Assembly: GCF_021044425.1 (NCBI RefSeq)
Contig: NZ_JAJNEC010000004.1
Span: 248,001 to 312,000, forward strand
Reading direction: 5' to 3'
Origin: Niabella pedocola
GTDB taxonomy: Bacteria > Bacteroidota > Bacteroidia > Chitinophagales > Chitinophagaceae
Length of the DNA: 64,000 bases
In this document: positions 25,490 through 34,400 of the stretch, piece after piece
Numbering within the stretch: position 1 is the stretch's first letter
Layout: every line of letters starts with the position of its first letter
Made by a program: the position numbers and the translations under genes
The notes under the pieces: generated by a model
Database searches by the model: none
Seen by the model: the letters and a program-made list of their open reading frames with translations, nothing else
Told to the model about the DNA's origin: nothing

Positions 25490-25536
25490 CAAATTTCTTT
25501 CAATGATGGATCTTATACAGCTACTTTTGTTACACA
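25490..25536 (-). promoter_or_regulatory. Sulfur-regulon operator and promoter of MBL-rhodanese
   Basis: On the minus strand TGTGTAACAAAAGTAGCTGT (plus A) at 25536-25516 is almost identical to the motif at 26432-26412. A TTTG ends at 25490, 36.5 bp from the centre of the C-AAAA-G core. ATTG is also conserved in between at the same position in both promoters. Confidence 0.7.
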
Positions 25537-25570
25537 GGCCAGGCAAATTTTAATGCCGCTTTCATGTTGG

Positions 25571-26371
25571 CTACCTGGTAATTTCTTTAACCAGGATATA
25601 AACACCCATTACCAGCACAAACCAGCCAAAAGCAGGTTTTAAGAGCGTCCCATTTACTTTTCCCGACAAATAGCTGCCGATCAGGATACCGGCTACTGCA
25701 ATAAAAGCAATACCCGCCAACAGTCCCCATTGCACCGGATTATGGTTTAAAGAAAACAAAAAGCCCAATAATGAATTAACCGAGATGATGACCAGCGATG
25801 TACCGATGGCGGTTTTTACCGGTAGTTTTTGCAGGTTTACCAACGCAGGAATGATCAGAAAACCACCACCGGCACCTACCAATCCGGTAATGAGCCCGAT
25901 AAAAGCGCCCTGCATCATCAATGGCAGGTAATGGACCTGCGGGCCTAACACATGGGATCCTGCAGGCTTCCGCTTCCCTTTTATCATGTTGTATGAAGCC
26001 AGCAGCATGAGCACTGCGAAAAGCAACATTAACAATATGCCTTTGGTAACTTCCATATCCGCGATGCTGAACACTGTTTCGGGGATAAAAGGAAGGATAT
26101 AGGCTCTTGTTAAAAAAACGGCACCGATGGACGGAATGCCAAAAACGATCGCCGTACGTACATGCACCAGTCTTTTTTTGAAGTACGTCACCGAACCCAC
26201 GGCACTGGTAATGCCCACAATAAAAAGTGAATCTGCAGTAGCCGACACCGGGTCGATCCCAAACAGGTATACCAACACCGGAACGGTAAGAATGCTGCCA
26301 CCGCCGCCGATGAGTCCCAAAGAAATCCCGATAAGAACCGATGCCAGATAACCTGCGATAATCATTGTCAT
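25571..26371 (-). CDS. TauE/SafE-family sulfite/anion exporter
   Basis: Protein of 266 residues with about eight hydrophobic helices in two repeats; the paired signatures G-L-I-G-G-G-G-S and G-L-V-G-A-G-G-G-F open each repeat. TauE/SafE proteins export sulfite or organosulfonates, and in a persulfide-oxidising context would remove sulfite produced by the MBL enzyme (inference). It lies between the MBL-rhodanese gene and the Crp/Fnr gene, all on the same strand, with its own predicted operator overlapping the end of the regulator gene. Confidence 0.93.
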   Translation of the reverse strand: MTMIIAGYLASVLIGISLGLIGGGGSILTVPVLVYLFGIDPVSATADSLFIVGITSAVGSVTYFKKRLVHVRTAIVFGIPSIGAVFLTRAYILPFIPETVFSIADMEVTKGILLMLLFAVLMLLASYNMIKGKRKPAGSHVLGPQVHYLPLMMQGAFIGLITGLVGAGGGFLIIPALVNLQKLPVKTAIGTSLVIISVNSLLGFLFSLNHNPVQWGLLAGIAFIAVAGILIGSYLSGKVNGTLLKPAFGWFVLVMGVYILVKEITR

Positions 26372-26385
26372 TGAAATTGATGCAG

Positions 26386-26432
26386 CAAATCTGCAACAAT
26401 TCCAAAACCTGTACAGCTACTTTGGTTACACA
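26386..26432 (-). promoter_or_regulatory. Sulfur-regulon operator and promoter of tauE
   Basis: Minus strand TGTGTAACCAAAGTAGCTGT (plus A) at 26432-26412, overlapping the stop codon of the Crp/Fnr gene. Spacing to the downstream ATTG, ATTTGC and ATCAA blocks is base-for-base the same as in the 25490-25536 promoter, although the remaining sequence differs. Confidence 0.7.
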
Positions 26433-27049
26433 AGCGTGATTTTGTTTCGGCCCAGCTGAACCGCACCGGTTTCCTCCAATTGTTTTAAAAGCCGGGAAAC
26501 TACTACACGGGCGGTACCCAGTTCATTGGCCAGCTGCTCATGGGTCACGTGTAAGATTTTGTTGCCGGTCAGCTCCTTTTTTTTCTGAAGCAATACCAGT
26601 AACCGCTCATCCACTTTTTTAAAAGCAATCGCGTTTACTACTTCCAGTAATTCTTCAAAACGTTTATGGTACAGGCGGAAGATATAATCCAGCCACTGCG
26701 GATATGCTTTAATGAACAGGGAAACTTTTTCTATCGGCAGGAAGAGGATCTCTACATCTTCTTCGGCTTCTGCCCGCACCTTGCTGGTTTCGTTATGCAG
26801 CCCGCCCAAAAAGGACATGATGCAGCTTTCACCGGCCCTGATATAATACAGCAGGATCTCCCTGCCGTCTTCTTCGGTCCGGATCACTTTGAGCGTCCCC
26901 TTTGTAACGATCGGGATTGACCGTACAGAAGCATTTTCATTCAGGATCACCGTGCCTGCTTTGTAATGCTTTTGGATCCCATATTTATACAATTCCCCGA
27001 TCAATTCCGGGGAAGATTTAAATTCTACGATCTGTTCAAGTAATTCCAT
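26426..27049 (-). CDS. Crp/Fnr-family regulator of the sulfur cluster
   Basis: Protein of 207 residues. A cNMP-binding-type beta-barrel (about 20-120) is followed by a long dimer helix and a winged HTH (about 150-200: T-H-E-Q-L-A-N-E-L-G-T-A-R-V-V-V-S-R-L-L). The recognition helix has V-x-x-S-R where Fnr has E-x-x-S-R, so it is not expected to read TGA half-sites; this agrees with the different 21-bp motif before tauE and the MBL gene. No N-terminal Fnr-type Cys cluster is seen. Probably a sulfur-compound- or redox-responsive activator of the 21.4-26.4 kb cluster (inference). Confidence 0.88.
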   Translation of the reverse strand: MELLEQIVEFKSSPELIGELYKYGIQKHYKAGTVILNENASVRSIPIVTKGTLKVIRTEEDGREILLYYIRAGESCIMSFLGGLHNETSKVRAEAEEDVEILFLPIEKVSLFIKAYPQWLDYIFRLYHKRFEELLEVVNAIAFKKVDERLLVLLQKKKELTGNKILHVTHEQLANELGTARVVVSRLLKQLEETGAVQLGRNKITLV

Positions 27050-27114
27050 AAAAATGAATATAAAAATACATAGACTTTATGAATACAGCTGTTGAGCCCT
27101 CATCCGGAACTTTT

Positions 27115-29631
27115 TTACAAACGGCGTTCCCCGTTTCTCTTTACCCACTTATAAAACTCGAACCACAGTACAGCCAACATAGCCACCAGCAGAACAGCGC
27201 TCCATTCAGACAGGCTCAAACCGGTAACCCTGAAAAAACCGGAAAGCGGGCGGATATATAATATTCCAAAAAGAAGCACCAATGTGGCTCCATGCAGGAT
27301 CAAAAAAAGCGGGTTCCTATTTTTAAAGCTTTCAAACATACTGTAAAAGAACGAACGGTTCACCAGGCTTAACAGGATATTGGCCAGGATCAGCGTACTG
27401 AAGACCATAGCCCTTGTTTTTGCCTCATCATTGCCGCTCCGTACACTTAGCTGGTAAATTAACAGCACACCCGCCGTAATAACCAGTCCCTGAATGATAC
27501 TGATGGCCAGTTCTTTCCGGTTCAGAAAAGTGTCTGTCATCACTCTTGGAGGCAATTGCATCATATTTCTCTCCATCGGTTCATTTTCATAAACAATAGA
27601 ACAGGTAGGCCCCATTACCAGCTCCAGGAAAATCACGTGAACGGGCGTAAAGATCTGCGGGAATACCCAGCCCAGGAACAAGGGCAGGGATACCGTAAGG
27701 ATGATCGGAATATGGATGGAAATAATATACCGGATCGCCTTTTTGATATTGGAATAGATCCGTCTCCCTGCGGCGATGCCGGTAACCAGTTTTCCCAGAT
27801 CATCATTTGTAATGACCAGTGCGGCTGCGGCTTTCGCTATTTCCGTTCCCTTGCTGCCCATGGCTACACCGATATGTGCCGCTTTAAGGGCCGGACCATC
27901 ATTGACGCCATCTCCCAGCATTGCAACCACCTCGCCTTTCTTTTTCAGCGCGTTTACCACAGACAGCTTTGCTTCCGGGAACATACGGGTAAATAACACC
28001 TTTTCTTCGGCTGCCCGTATCAGCTCATCCTCTGTATATCCGGTGATCTCTTTTCCTTCTACTGCCGCCGCTGTGCCACTGATTCCGGCCTGCGAAGCAA
28101 TACTTCTGGTGGTATTGATATGATCGCCTGTAATTACTTTTACTTTTATCCCTGCATCATAAATATGGCGGAACACTTCGTTGATGCCTTTTTTAGGGGG
28201 GTCATAAAATACAACCAGCCCGATAAATTCAAAATTAAATTCCTGCTGTTTTTCCGGAAAGTCGTTTCCCTTAAAATCTGACCGGGCAACACCCAGTACC
28301 CGGTACCCCTCCCGTCCAAACCCTTCGACAACCGTTCGTATCTTGCGTGTTGCTTCCGCTGAAAGCCGGGAAACTGCAATAATGGCCTCCGGTGCGCCTT
28401 TGGCTGCTATGATCCGTTCTTTACTGGCATTCTCAAAAAGATGGGTCATCATAGGCGGCGTTCCGTCCAACGGATACTCGTGAAAGAGTTTATATGTTTT
28501 ACGTAAATCCGGTTGCTGTGTGTGTTCATATACCCGGTGCAGCGTTTTTTCCATCGGGTCAAACGGAACGGGCTCACTGCTCCACATCGCATAGCCGATC
28601 AGCGTTGCCAGCCTGGCATCGTCAAATGCGCCTTCATTAAATGTTTTGTCCAACGGGTAATCATACAGGTACTTCAGTTCCATACTATTCTCCGTAATCG
28701 TTCCGGTTTTGTCTGTACAAATCACCGTTGTACTCCCCAGTGTTTCCACAAGGGCGCTTCGTTTGATGATAATGCCCTCCCGCATCAGCTTCCAGGCACC
28801 CAGCGCCATAAAAGTGGTAAATGCCACGGGGATCTCCTCAGGAAGCACGGACATGGCCAGCGTAAGACCGCTGAGCAGGCTTTCAATAAAGTTGCGGGTA
28901 TGGTAATAGCTGAATGCACAAACCATCAGGAAAATCACAATGCCGATCATCGCCATCATTTTCACAAATTTCCGGATCTGCAGCTGCAGCGGGGATATTT
29001 CTTCTTTAATTGCGGCGATCGAAGTGCCAATGTTACCGATGCGGGTTTCATTCCCTATTTTTTCTACTTTAAAGATGGCTAAGCCCGAAACCACAATCGT
29101 TCCGCTAAACACTTCGTTATCCTTTGTACCGGCGCTTTTGAATACAGGCAAACTTTCCCCTGTAAGCGATGCCTCGTTTACCGAAAAATCGTTACTGTGC
29201 ACAATCCGCCCGTCCGCATTGATCATTTTCCCTTCTTCCGTAATGCAGAGATCCCCTACGGCTATTTCATGCGTGGGCACCTGTACCACTTTTGAATCCC
29301 GGATCACCACGCTCATGGGCTCATTTAATTTTTCCAAGGCCTCCAATGCCTTTTTGCTGCGATTGTCCTGATAAAAGGAAATGGCCGACACGGCAATGAT
29401 CGCCAGGAACATAAATGCGGCTTCTCCGTAATCCCCCGTCAGCACATAAATTACCGAAATGGCAAAAAGCAGGATCAGCATGGGCTCTTTCAGTATGCCG
29501 ATCAATAATTCAAGCCCACTGCTTTTATGCACCCCCCGCATTTGGTTGTAACCATACCGTTTTCTCGAAGCAACGATTTCGCTTTCGTTTAGCCCCTTCA
29601 AATAATCAGGAATTGTATAGCTCATCAGCAT
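27115..29631 (-). CDS. Cation-transporting P-type ATPase (Ca2+-type, P2)
   Basis: Protein of 838 residues. P-type signatures: T-G-E-S in the actuator domain, the phosphorylation site I-C-T-D-K-T-G-T-I-T, and G-D-G-V-N-D in the hinge. Membrane layout is two plus two plus six helices with the M4 motif P-E-E-I-P, typical of Ca2+/Mn2+ pumps of the SERCA/PMCA type in bacteria. No N-terminal heavy-metal-binding CxxC domain is present, which argues against copper or zinc as substrate. It lies on the same strand next to a metal efflux RND system but separated by a haem-binding-domain gene. Confidence 0.9.
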   Translation of the reverse strand: MLMSYTIPDYLKGLNESEIVASRKRYGYNQMRGVHKSSGLELLIGILKEPMLILLFAISVIYVLTGDYGEAAFMFLAIIAVSAISFYQDNRSKKALEALEKLNEPMSVVIRDSKVVQVPTHEIAVGDLCITEEGKMINADGRIVHSNDFSVNEASLTGESLPVFKSAGTKDNEVFSGTIVVSGLAIFKVEKIGNETRIGNIGTSIAAIKEEISPLQLQIRKFVKMMAMIGIVIFLMVCAFSYYHTRNFIESLLSGLTLAMSVLPEEIPVAFTTFMALGAWKLMREGIIIKRSALVETLGSTTVICTDKTGTITENSMELKYLYDYPLDKTFNEGAFDDARLATLIGYAMWSSEPVPFDPMEKTLHRVYEHTQQPDLRKTYKLFHEYPLDGTPPMMTHLFENASKERIIAAKGAPEAIIAVSRLSAEATRKIRTVVEGFGREGYRVLGVARSDFKGNDFPEKQQEFNFEFIGLVVFYDPPKKGINEVFRHIYDAGIKVKVITGDHINTTRSIASQAGISGTAAAVEGKEITGYTEDELIRAAEEKVLFTRMFPEAKLSVVNALKKKGEVVAMLGDGVNDGPALKAAHIGVAMGSKGTEIAKAAAALVITNDDLGKLVTGIAAGRRIYSNIKKAIRYIISIHIPIILTVSLPLFLGWVFPQIFTPVHVIFLELVMGPTCSIVYENEPMERNMMQLPPRVMTDTFLNRKELAISIIQGLVITAGVLLIYQLSVRSGNDEAKTRAMVFSTLILANILLSLVNRSFFYSMFESFKNRNPLFLILHGATLVLLFGILYIRPLSGFFRVTGLSLSEWSAVLLVAMLAVLWFEFYKWVKRNGERRL

Positions 29632-29688
29632 TTCTTTGTTATTGCGGGTGCCGGTATTATCATTATTTTATTCTACCGGATAATCACC

Positions 29689-30153
29689 TTATTGAATTTG
29701 TTTTTTAACCTCCTTTACCCAGGATTCGATCTCCTTTCTATCGGCATCCGATAATTGAGCATTGCGATGTATCAGTGTATAAGAAGGGAGAGGCATTTCA
29801 CCTTTATTAACGGTTTCCGCCACCTCATCCAGTTTACGTAACTTTTTCTTAGCAGGATAGGTATTAAATTCATCAAAATTCAAATGTTTTTTCCCGGAAC
29901 GGATATGGCTGGCAAGCCACCACGCTACCGGCTGTATCCTGCTGTACCATGGGTATACGGTATTATTGGAATGACAGTCATAACACCCCGTTCTAAGCAA
30001 CGTTTGTATAGGTGGCGGTACCGTGTAATGTTGCTCAATGGCATTTTCCGCAGTAACAGCGCTGCTGTTCTTCTCTGCACCAAAAAACTGAATGATCACC
30101 AGCAACACCAGTAGAGCGACGATCACTTTTTTAAAAACAGATTTCCTTTTCAT
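29689..30153 (-). CDS. Haem-binding-domain protein, membrane-anchored
   Basis: Protein of about 154 residues from Met at 30153 (M-K-R-K-S-V-F-K-K). A single N-terminal transmembrane helix precedes a periplasmic domain with one C-Y-D-C-H haem-attachment motif in the T-G-C-Y-D-C-H-S-N block, followed by W-Y-S-R-I-Q-P-V-A-W-W-L, the signature of the Haem_bd family (PF14376, from memory). Likely a small c-type cytochrome for electron transfer; the partner is unknown. It lies between the Ca-type ATPase and the RND adaptor on the same strand. Confidence 0.9.
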   Translation of the reverse strand: MKRKSVFKKVIVALLVLLVIIQFFGAEKNSSAVTAENAIEQHYTVPPPIQTLLRTGCYDCHSNNTVYPWYSRIQPVAWWLASHIRSGKKHLNFDEFNTYPAKKKLRKLDEVAETVNKGEMPLPSYTLIHRNAQLSDADRKEIESWVKEVKKQIQ

Positions 30154-30216
30154 TATATTAAATTTAATGTATTTATGCATTACCGGGTCACAAGAACAAT
30201 GAGCCGGTCTGTATTT

Positions 30217-31368
30217 TTATTCATCTGCACTTTCTGTATTCTTTAGTTTCATCAGTAGTGTATATGCATTTTTAGTTACGATGTTTTTTCCAGCAAATAC
30301 CTGGTTATTCAGCACCTGTACAAATCCTTTTTCCAGCGTACCGGTCGTAACAGGAGTTAACCGGTAGGTCTGGGACTTTTCCTCGATGAAAACATAGGTT
30401 TTTCCTTCAAAATCGACTACGCTTTCCTCCGGTAACACTTGTGTAAGAGCTGTTTCTGTCTGGATCTCTGCATTCATATAAACACCGGGAATCAGATCCC
30501 GGTCATATTTTTCAAAATGGCAGTGCACTTCTGTCAATCCGCTGGCGTCCACATCTTTACTTATCAGATGAATGACCCCCTCATATTTTTTACCGGGATT
30601 GGCATTGGTGTAGGCCACAAGCCGCAGCCCGGGTTTGAGCTGTTTCAGATCCTTTTCATACACTTTAAGATTCAGGTGGACATCATCCGGGTTCACCAAT
30701 TCAAAAAGAATATCGGAAGAATTTACATACTTCCCGATATTAACGTTCACCTTACTAACATACCCGTTGATGCTGCTGAAAACCGGAATGCTTCGGCGGA
30801 TATTTTCCGGCGTAACACTTGCAGGGGCTATGTTTACCAGCCGCAATTGCTGTGCAACAGCATTCATCAGGATCTGCTGACTATTCATTTCAGATTGCGC
30901 CTGCTGCATTATTTTATCGCTGCTTGCCTGGCTTTGATTTAGCAATTTCTGGCGGTTATAATCCAGGGAGGCAAAATGCAGTTTTGATTTTGCCTCCAGG
31001 TAAGCCTGCTGCAATTGTATAAACTGCGGATTTTCAATAATTGCGATCACTTGTCCTTTTGTTACCTGCATCCCTGGAAGCAACCGGGAGCTTTTCAGGT
31101 ACCCGCCCAAAGGAGTGCTTACAGAGATCATGTTCTGGGGTGGAACATCAATTTTTCCGTTCAGTTTCAGCACCGCTGCAATTTGCTGCGTAGCGAGCTG
31201 ACGGGTTTCAACCGGCGCATTCCGTAATTGGGCAGCTGTCAGCGTAACACTGTATTCATCTTTGAGAGCGACGACTGATTGCGTTTTTTCCTCTTTCCCG
31301 CCACATGCGGCCAGCATTCCTAAAAATACCAGTGCGAGTGATCTATTGTTTAATACTTTTGTTTTCAT
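30217..31368 (-). CDS. RND efflux periplasmic adaptor (CusB/CzcB type), lipoprotein
   Basis: Protein of 383 residues with a lipoprotein signal peptide and lipobox L-A-A-C (Cys22). It shows the membrane-fusion-protein layout: beta-barrel/lipoyl halves around a helical hairpin (about 105-170 with Q-Q-A-Y-L-E-A-K-S-K-L). It connects the inner-membrane pump at 31414 with its outer-membrane channel. No His-rich metal-binding extension is seen. Same strand, 45 bases downstream of the RND gene. Confidence 0.93.
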   Translation of the reverse strand: MKTKVLNNRSLALVFLGMLAACGGKEEKTQSVVALKDEYSVTLTAAQLRNAPVETRQLATQQIAAVLKLNGKIDVPPQNMISVSTPLGGYLKSSRLLPGMQVTKGQVIAIIENPQFIQLQQAYLEAKSKLHFASLDYNRQKLLNQSQASSDKIMQQAQSEMNSQQILMNAVAQQLRLVNIAPASVTPENIRRSIPVFSSINGYVSKVNVNIGKYVNSSDILFELVNPDDVHLNLKVYEKDLKQLKPGLRLVAYTNANPGKKYEGVIHLISKDVDASGLTEVHCHFEKYDRDLIPGVYMNAEIQTETALTQVLPEESVVDFEGKTYVFIEEKSQTYRLTPVTTGTLEKGFVQVLNNQVFAGKNIVTKNAYTLLMKLKNTESADE

Positions 31369-31413
31369 GCGTTTGTTTTTATTGATCCGGGTCTCTACCC
31401 CTTTACTTCATTT

Positions 31414-34400
31414 CTATTCGTTTACCATGATATACTGAAGTGCGATTGCATTTTCATTCAGTTTCCAAAGGGCCTCTGCATAGTTACTCCTTAGCAAGAT
31501 GACCTGGTTTTGCAGCATTACAAATTCGAGATAATTGATGGCCCCGCTTAAAAATTGTTTTTTTGCGGTTTCTGCAATGACTGCCGCATTTTTTAGCTCC
31601 GAAGTTTCATACTGGTTAACAATATCCTGGTTGCTTTTATACGCCTGCAAAAGTTGCTCATATTGCTTTTTCAAGGTGGCCTCTACGTTCCCAAGCTGAT
31701 TAATTTCGATTTGCACGGCCATTTTTGACGATTCAACTTTCGCCTTTTGTCCCCGGGTGAACAAAGGAATCGATAGCCCCGCCTGAATCGAGTGAAACCT
31801 CGGTGTTGCATTATACAGCTTTTCATCCGGGCCAATGCCTTTAAAACTATTCAGGTTATAACCCAGTTCCAGGCCCGGAAGCAGCCGGGATCTTTCAAGA
31901 GCCGTTTGTTGTTCTGCCACTATCCGTTGCTGTTCCAGCAACTTCAGCAGGGGGTGTGTTCCTATTTCAGTCACAATCAACACGGCTTTCGGGGTATCGG
32001 CGGGAATATAATCTGTTTCTGTATTCAATAACCACCGAAATTGCAGGCGAAGGGTCTGCAATTCCTGCTGTACCTGCTGCAACTGGATGTATACAGCCGC
32101 TTTCTGATTATCAGCCGTGGTTTTTTCCAGCAGATTGCTCTCTCCCGCCTTCAGTCGCAACGCAGCCTTATCCTGAAAATCGGAATAGAGCTGAAGCGCC
32201 TCTTTCAGGAGCTGTTCCTTTGCTTTCCAATACAACAGATTATAGTAGGTAAGGCTGACCGCCTTTTTTAGTTCAAATTCCTTCAGAGAAACATTGAGCT
32301 GACTTTTTTTCCACTCCTCGGTAAACAGATTCTTTTGCCGCTTATAAACAGCGGGAAATGCAATACTTTGCGCAACACCAACCCGCATATCATTATAAGC
32401 ACTGTTAAGTTGTCCGTAATCCATAGTGATGCCTGTATGCGGAATATCGGCGGAGGATGTTTTTATTAATGCTCTGGCATAATCGGAACGAAGCCGTGTA
32501 TGTTTCAGTTCCCGGTTCTGCTGCAGGGCCAGATGAATTGCCTCATCTAAAGAAACAGCAACCTGCGCGTTTGCCGTTCCACCCAGGAACAACATACATA
32601 AAATTAACAGAGGCATCGTTTTTTTATAGCTCATTTTTTTTACATTAAATCCTTTTTCGATCGTTATATACAGCAACGGCAATACAAACAAGGTGAGCAA
32701 TGTGGCGATCATTAACCCACCGATGACCACCGTTGCCAAGGGCCGCTGTACCTCTGCGCCGGCTCCGTTACTAAGCGCCATGGGAACAAAACCCAATGAG
32801 GCCACCGACGCCGTCATCAGCACTGGCCGCAGCCGGCTTTCGCCTCCATCCGCCACGATTCTTACAATATTGCGGATTCCGCTTTTATAAAGGCGGTTAA
32901 ATTCAGAAATCAGTACGATCCCGTTCAACACTGCCACACCGAACAATGCAATAAATCCCACCCCTGCGCTGATGCTAAAAGGCATGCCCCTTAGCGCCAG
33001 CAGAAAAACTCCGCCGATAATGGAAAGCGGAATAGCTGTATATATCAATAAACTCTCCTTTACGGATTTAAATGCCAGGAACAACAATATAAAGATGAGA
33101 GCCAATGCGATCGGCACCGCGATCATTAGGCGGCGTTTGGCATTGTTGAGGTTTTCAAATGAGCCTCCGTATTTAATCGAATATCCCGCTGGAAGCTTTA
33201 CCGATTTTTCTATTTTTGCCTGTAGTTCTTCTACAATACTTTGTACATCCCGGTTTTTGATATTGAAGCCAACCACGATCCGGCGCTGTGCATTTTCTCG
33301 CTGAACCTGATTTGGCCCCTGCTCAACATTTACATTGGCCAGCTGCGATAGCGGTATCTGGTTTCCGGAAACTGTTGGAACAAGCAGGTTCCGGATATCA
33401 TTGATATTTTTCCGGTCATTGGCATCAAGGCGCACGACCATATCAAAACGTTGCTCACCTTCAAAAACAAGACCGGCACTTTGCCCGGCAAACGCCGCGT
33501 TGACAATTCGATTCACGTCGGCCACCGAAAGGTGATACTGTGCAATTACCGGCCGGTTGTATTTTATAACTACCTGTGGAAGACCCGAAACCGGTTCAAT
33601 ATACAGGTGCTGTGTTCCCTTAACGGTTTCAATGATCCGGCCTATTTTTTGTGCACTCTGAACCAGGGAGTCCAGGTTATCTCCAAAAATCTTCAATACA
33701 ACATCCTGCCGCGCACCCGTCATAAGCTCGTTGAACCGCATTTGAACGGGGTACTGAAAGCCGACGGTAATACCGGGTACGTCACCCAGTGCTCGCGTCA
33801 TCTTATCAGCCAGTTGAGGAAAGGTTTTGGCAGAAGTCCATTCTTTCTTGTCTTTCAAGATCACCATCATATCCGAAGCATCCATTGGCATGGGATCTGT
33901 GGGCACTTCCCCGCTGCCGATCTTCGTAACCACTTTTTCCACTTCGGGAAAACGGGTTTTCAGGATATGGGCCGCCTTCTGCGTGCTTTCGATCGTAGTA
34001 TTCAGATTACTTCCCGGTAATACACGGGTGTCCACAGCAAAATCGCCCTCTTCCAGCGATGGAATAAATTCGCCTCCCAGCCTGCTAAGAATGAAAATGG
34101 CTAATATAAACAATGCCAGTACCAGCGTAAAGATCACCTTAGGCATGCGCAGCACCCTGAACAGTATCTTTAAATAAAGCGCCTCTGTTTTCTTCATCAT
34201 GCGATCGGAAAATGAAGGCTTCACATTCCGCTTCCTTAAAAGAAGCGCACTCATCATAGGAATATAGGTAAGCGATAGCAGGAATGCGCCCAGCAAGGCG
34301 AATGCAACGGTTTCCGCCATGGGTTTGAACATTTTGCCTTCAATCCCCTGCAGGGTCAAAATCGGGAGATATACAACCAGGATGATCACCTGTCCGAATA

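Noticed and set aside
24794..25642. 282-codon plus-strand ORF
   Set aside because: Antisense to the well-supported MBL-rhodanese gene, rich in Cys, His and Tyr, with no domain.
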